This document shows, in pieces, positions 63,385-64,000 of a DNA stretch of 64,000 nucleotides; within the stretch, counting starts at the first letter, position 1; the number at the start of each line of letters is the position of its first letter. The translations under genes and the position numbers were made by a program. This stretch comes from Chryseobacterium suipulveris (GTDB taxonomy: Bacteria > Bacteroidota > Bacteroidia > Flavobacteriales > Weeksellaceae). The notes below the pieces were generated by a model that had not been told where the DNA came from, did no database searches, and saw nothing but the letters and a program-made list of their open reading frames with translations. The DNA is taken from the NCBI RefSeq assembly GCF_022811685.1, contig NZ_CP094532.1, forward strand, positions 521,501 to 585,500, given 5' to 3'.

Positions 63385-64000
63385 ATGAAAAAAAATATAT
63401 TAATCCTATTATTTGCGGTGAACGCGGCTGTTTTTAGGCAGAGTTCCAAGTGGTCGCTTCAGGATTGTATTGATTACGCAATTCAGAACAACATCACCAT
63501 CAAAAAAGCTGAAATCAACAAAAAGACTTCGGAACTGAATCTTCAGCAGTCGAAATACAACAAGCTCCCTTCTGTAACCGGAAACACGAGTTTGAGTCTG
63601 CTGAATGGTTCCAGTGTGGATCCGGTGACCAGTACTTTTAATTCTCAACTTACCACTTCCAACAGTTTCAATGTGAGCTCAAGTCTTACTTTGTATCAAG
63701 GAAACCAGCTGAATCTGAACATTGAGAAAAATAAAATCCTTGTCGATCAGAGCGATTTATACTTGAAAGAAGCTTCCAACAATATTACATTGAGCATAAT
63801 CGAGGCCTACATGCAGGCTTTGTATAATTATGAGGCCATCGAGGTGGCGAGAATTACTTCAAAATCTACGCAGGAAGAGTTGAAGCAGGCGCAAGTTAAA
63901 TATAAAAACGGGGCCATTTCGGTTGAACTCTTCAACAAAGCCGACGGTTTGATTTTCCAAACTGAAAAGCAATTGAAAGAATTTGGCGACAAACTTTCAG
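63385..64000 (+). CDS. TolC-family outer membrane protein 5' part fused in frame to a DnaK segment (runs off window)
   Basis: The ATG at 63385 starts MKKNILILLFAVNAAVF, a signal peptide, then the TolC pattern WSLQDCIDYAIQNNITIKKA and SSLTLYQGNQLNLNIEKNKI up to KQAQVKYKNGAISVE near residue 181. From there the frame reads [20 protein letters not shown] then DKLS, the DnaK lid sequence, to the last base. The matching DnaK stretch ([11 protein letters not shown]...) is at 51960-52040, about 87% identical, with mostly synonymous changes. The signal cleavage region reads FRQSS instead of the usual FAQSS, hinting at decay. The frame has no stop in the window. Confidence 0.8.
   Translation, partial: MKKNILILLFAVNAAVFRQSSKWSLQDCIDYAIQNNITIKKAEINKKTSELNLQQSKYNKLPSVTGNTSLSLLNGSSVDPVTSTFNSQLTTSNSFNVSSSLTLYQGNQLNLNIEKNKILVDQSDLYLKEASNNITLSIIEAYMQALYNYEAIEVARITSKSTQEELKQAQVKYKNGAISVELFNKADGLIFQTEKQLKEFGDKLS

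Noticed and set aside
1..64000. tRNA or rRNA genes
   Set aside because: No cloverleaf-like or rRNA-like sequence was recognised by eye in any intergenic stretch; a tRNAscan run would settle it.

Overview
The window reads as a chromosome segment of a Flavobacteriia species, most like the Weeksellaceae (Chryseobacterium/Kaistella group). The basis is an AT-rich composition, Bacteroidota-type promoters (TAnnTTTG, some with an upstream TTG 19-22 bp away), proteins ending in type IX secretion (T9SS) sorting domains, and a flavobacterial-style carotenoid cluster. This placement is inference; there is no rRNA or tRNA gene in the window.

Layout. (1) 1-11.7 kb: surface-glycan genes: a partial and a complete acyltransferase, an inserted AAA ATPase beside a decayed duplicate of a glycosyltransferase 5' end, GT4 glycosyltransferases, a sugar epimerase with a Cys/His insert, and two paralogous polytopic membrane proteins. 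Long intergenic stretches here are packed with dispersed and tandem repeats. (2) 11.7-13.8 kb: a GIY-YIG nuclease pseudogene between two copies of a dispersed repeat, a lipoate-protein ligase, and a pair of hairpin elements. (3) 13.8-23.5 kb: two large T9SS-secreted proteins followed by two decayed paralogues. (4) 23.7-48 kb: a large capsule or O-antigen-like locus. It opens with a small PID-type C-terminal sorting-signal protein, then genes for a UDP-diacetamido-trideoxyhexose pathway (PglC/D/E/F-like), Wza/Wzc-like export, Wzx flippase, Wzy polymerase, glycosyltransferases, an L-FucNAc/L-QuiNAc nucleotide-sugar set, a WecA-like transferase, a second sugar-phosphate transferase and rmlCBA. 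No canonical rmlD is visible. (5) 48-52.3 kb: housekeeping genes rimO, an RlpA-like protein and dnaK.

(6) 52.4-63 kb: a light-response and carotenoid island. Two divergent units share a control region with a palindrome and two mirrored promoters. The minus-strand unit has a TetR-type regulator, ABC1 kinase, DUF2256, TIGR03643, flavin reductase, MarR regulator and TIGR01777 epimerase. The plus-strand unit has crtI, crtB, a frameshifted small gene, crtZ, lycopene cyclase, an SRPBCC protein and photolyase. The island is bounded by dnaK 3'-end sequence: intact dnaK plus terminator on the left, and a diverged dnaK tail plus the same terminator on the right. The window then ends inside a TolC-family gene that runs in frame into a second dnaK-like segment.

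The strongest points for follow-up are the duplicated dnaK tails and the TolC-DnaK junction, the hairpin family with a conserved 22-nt loop and unrelated but self-complementary stems, the repeat-flanked GIY-YIG remnant, the PID-type sorting protein at the head of the glycan locus, and the symmetrical crt control region.
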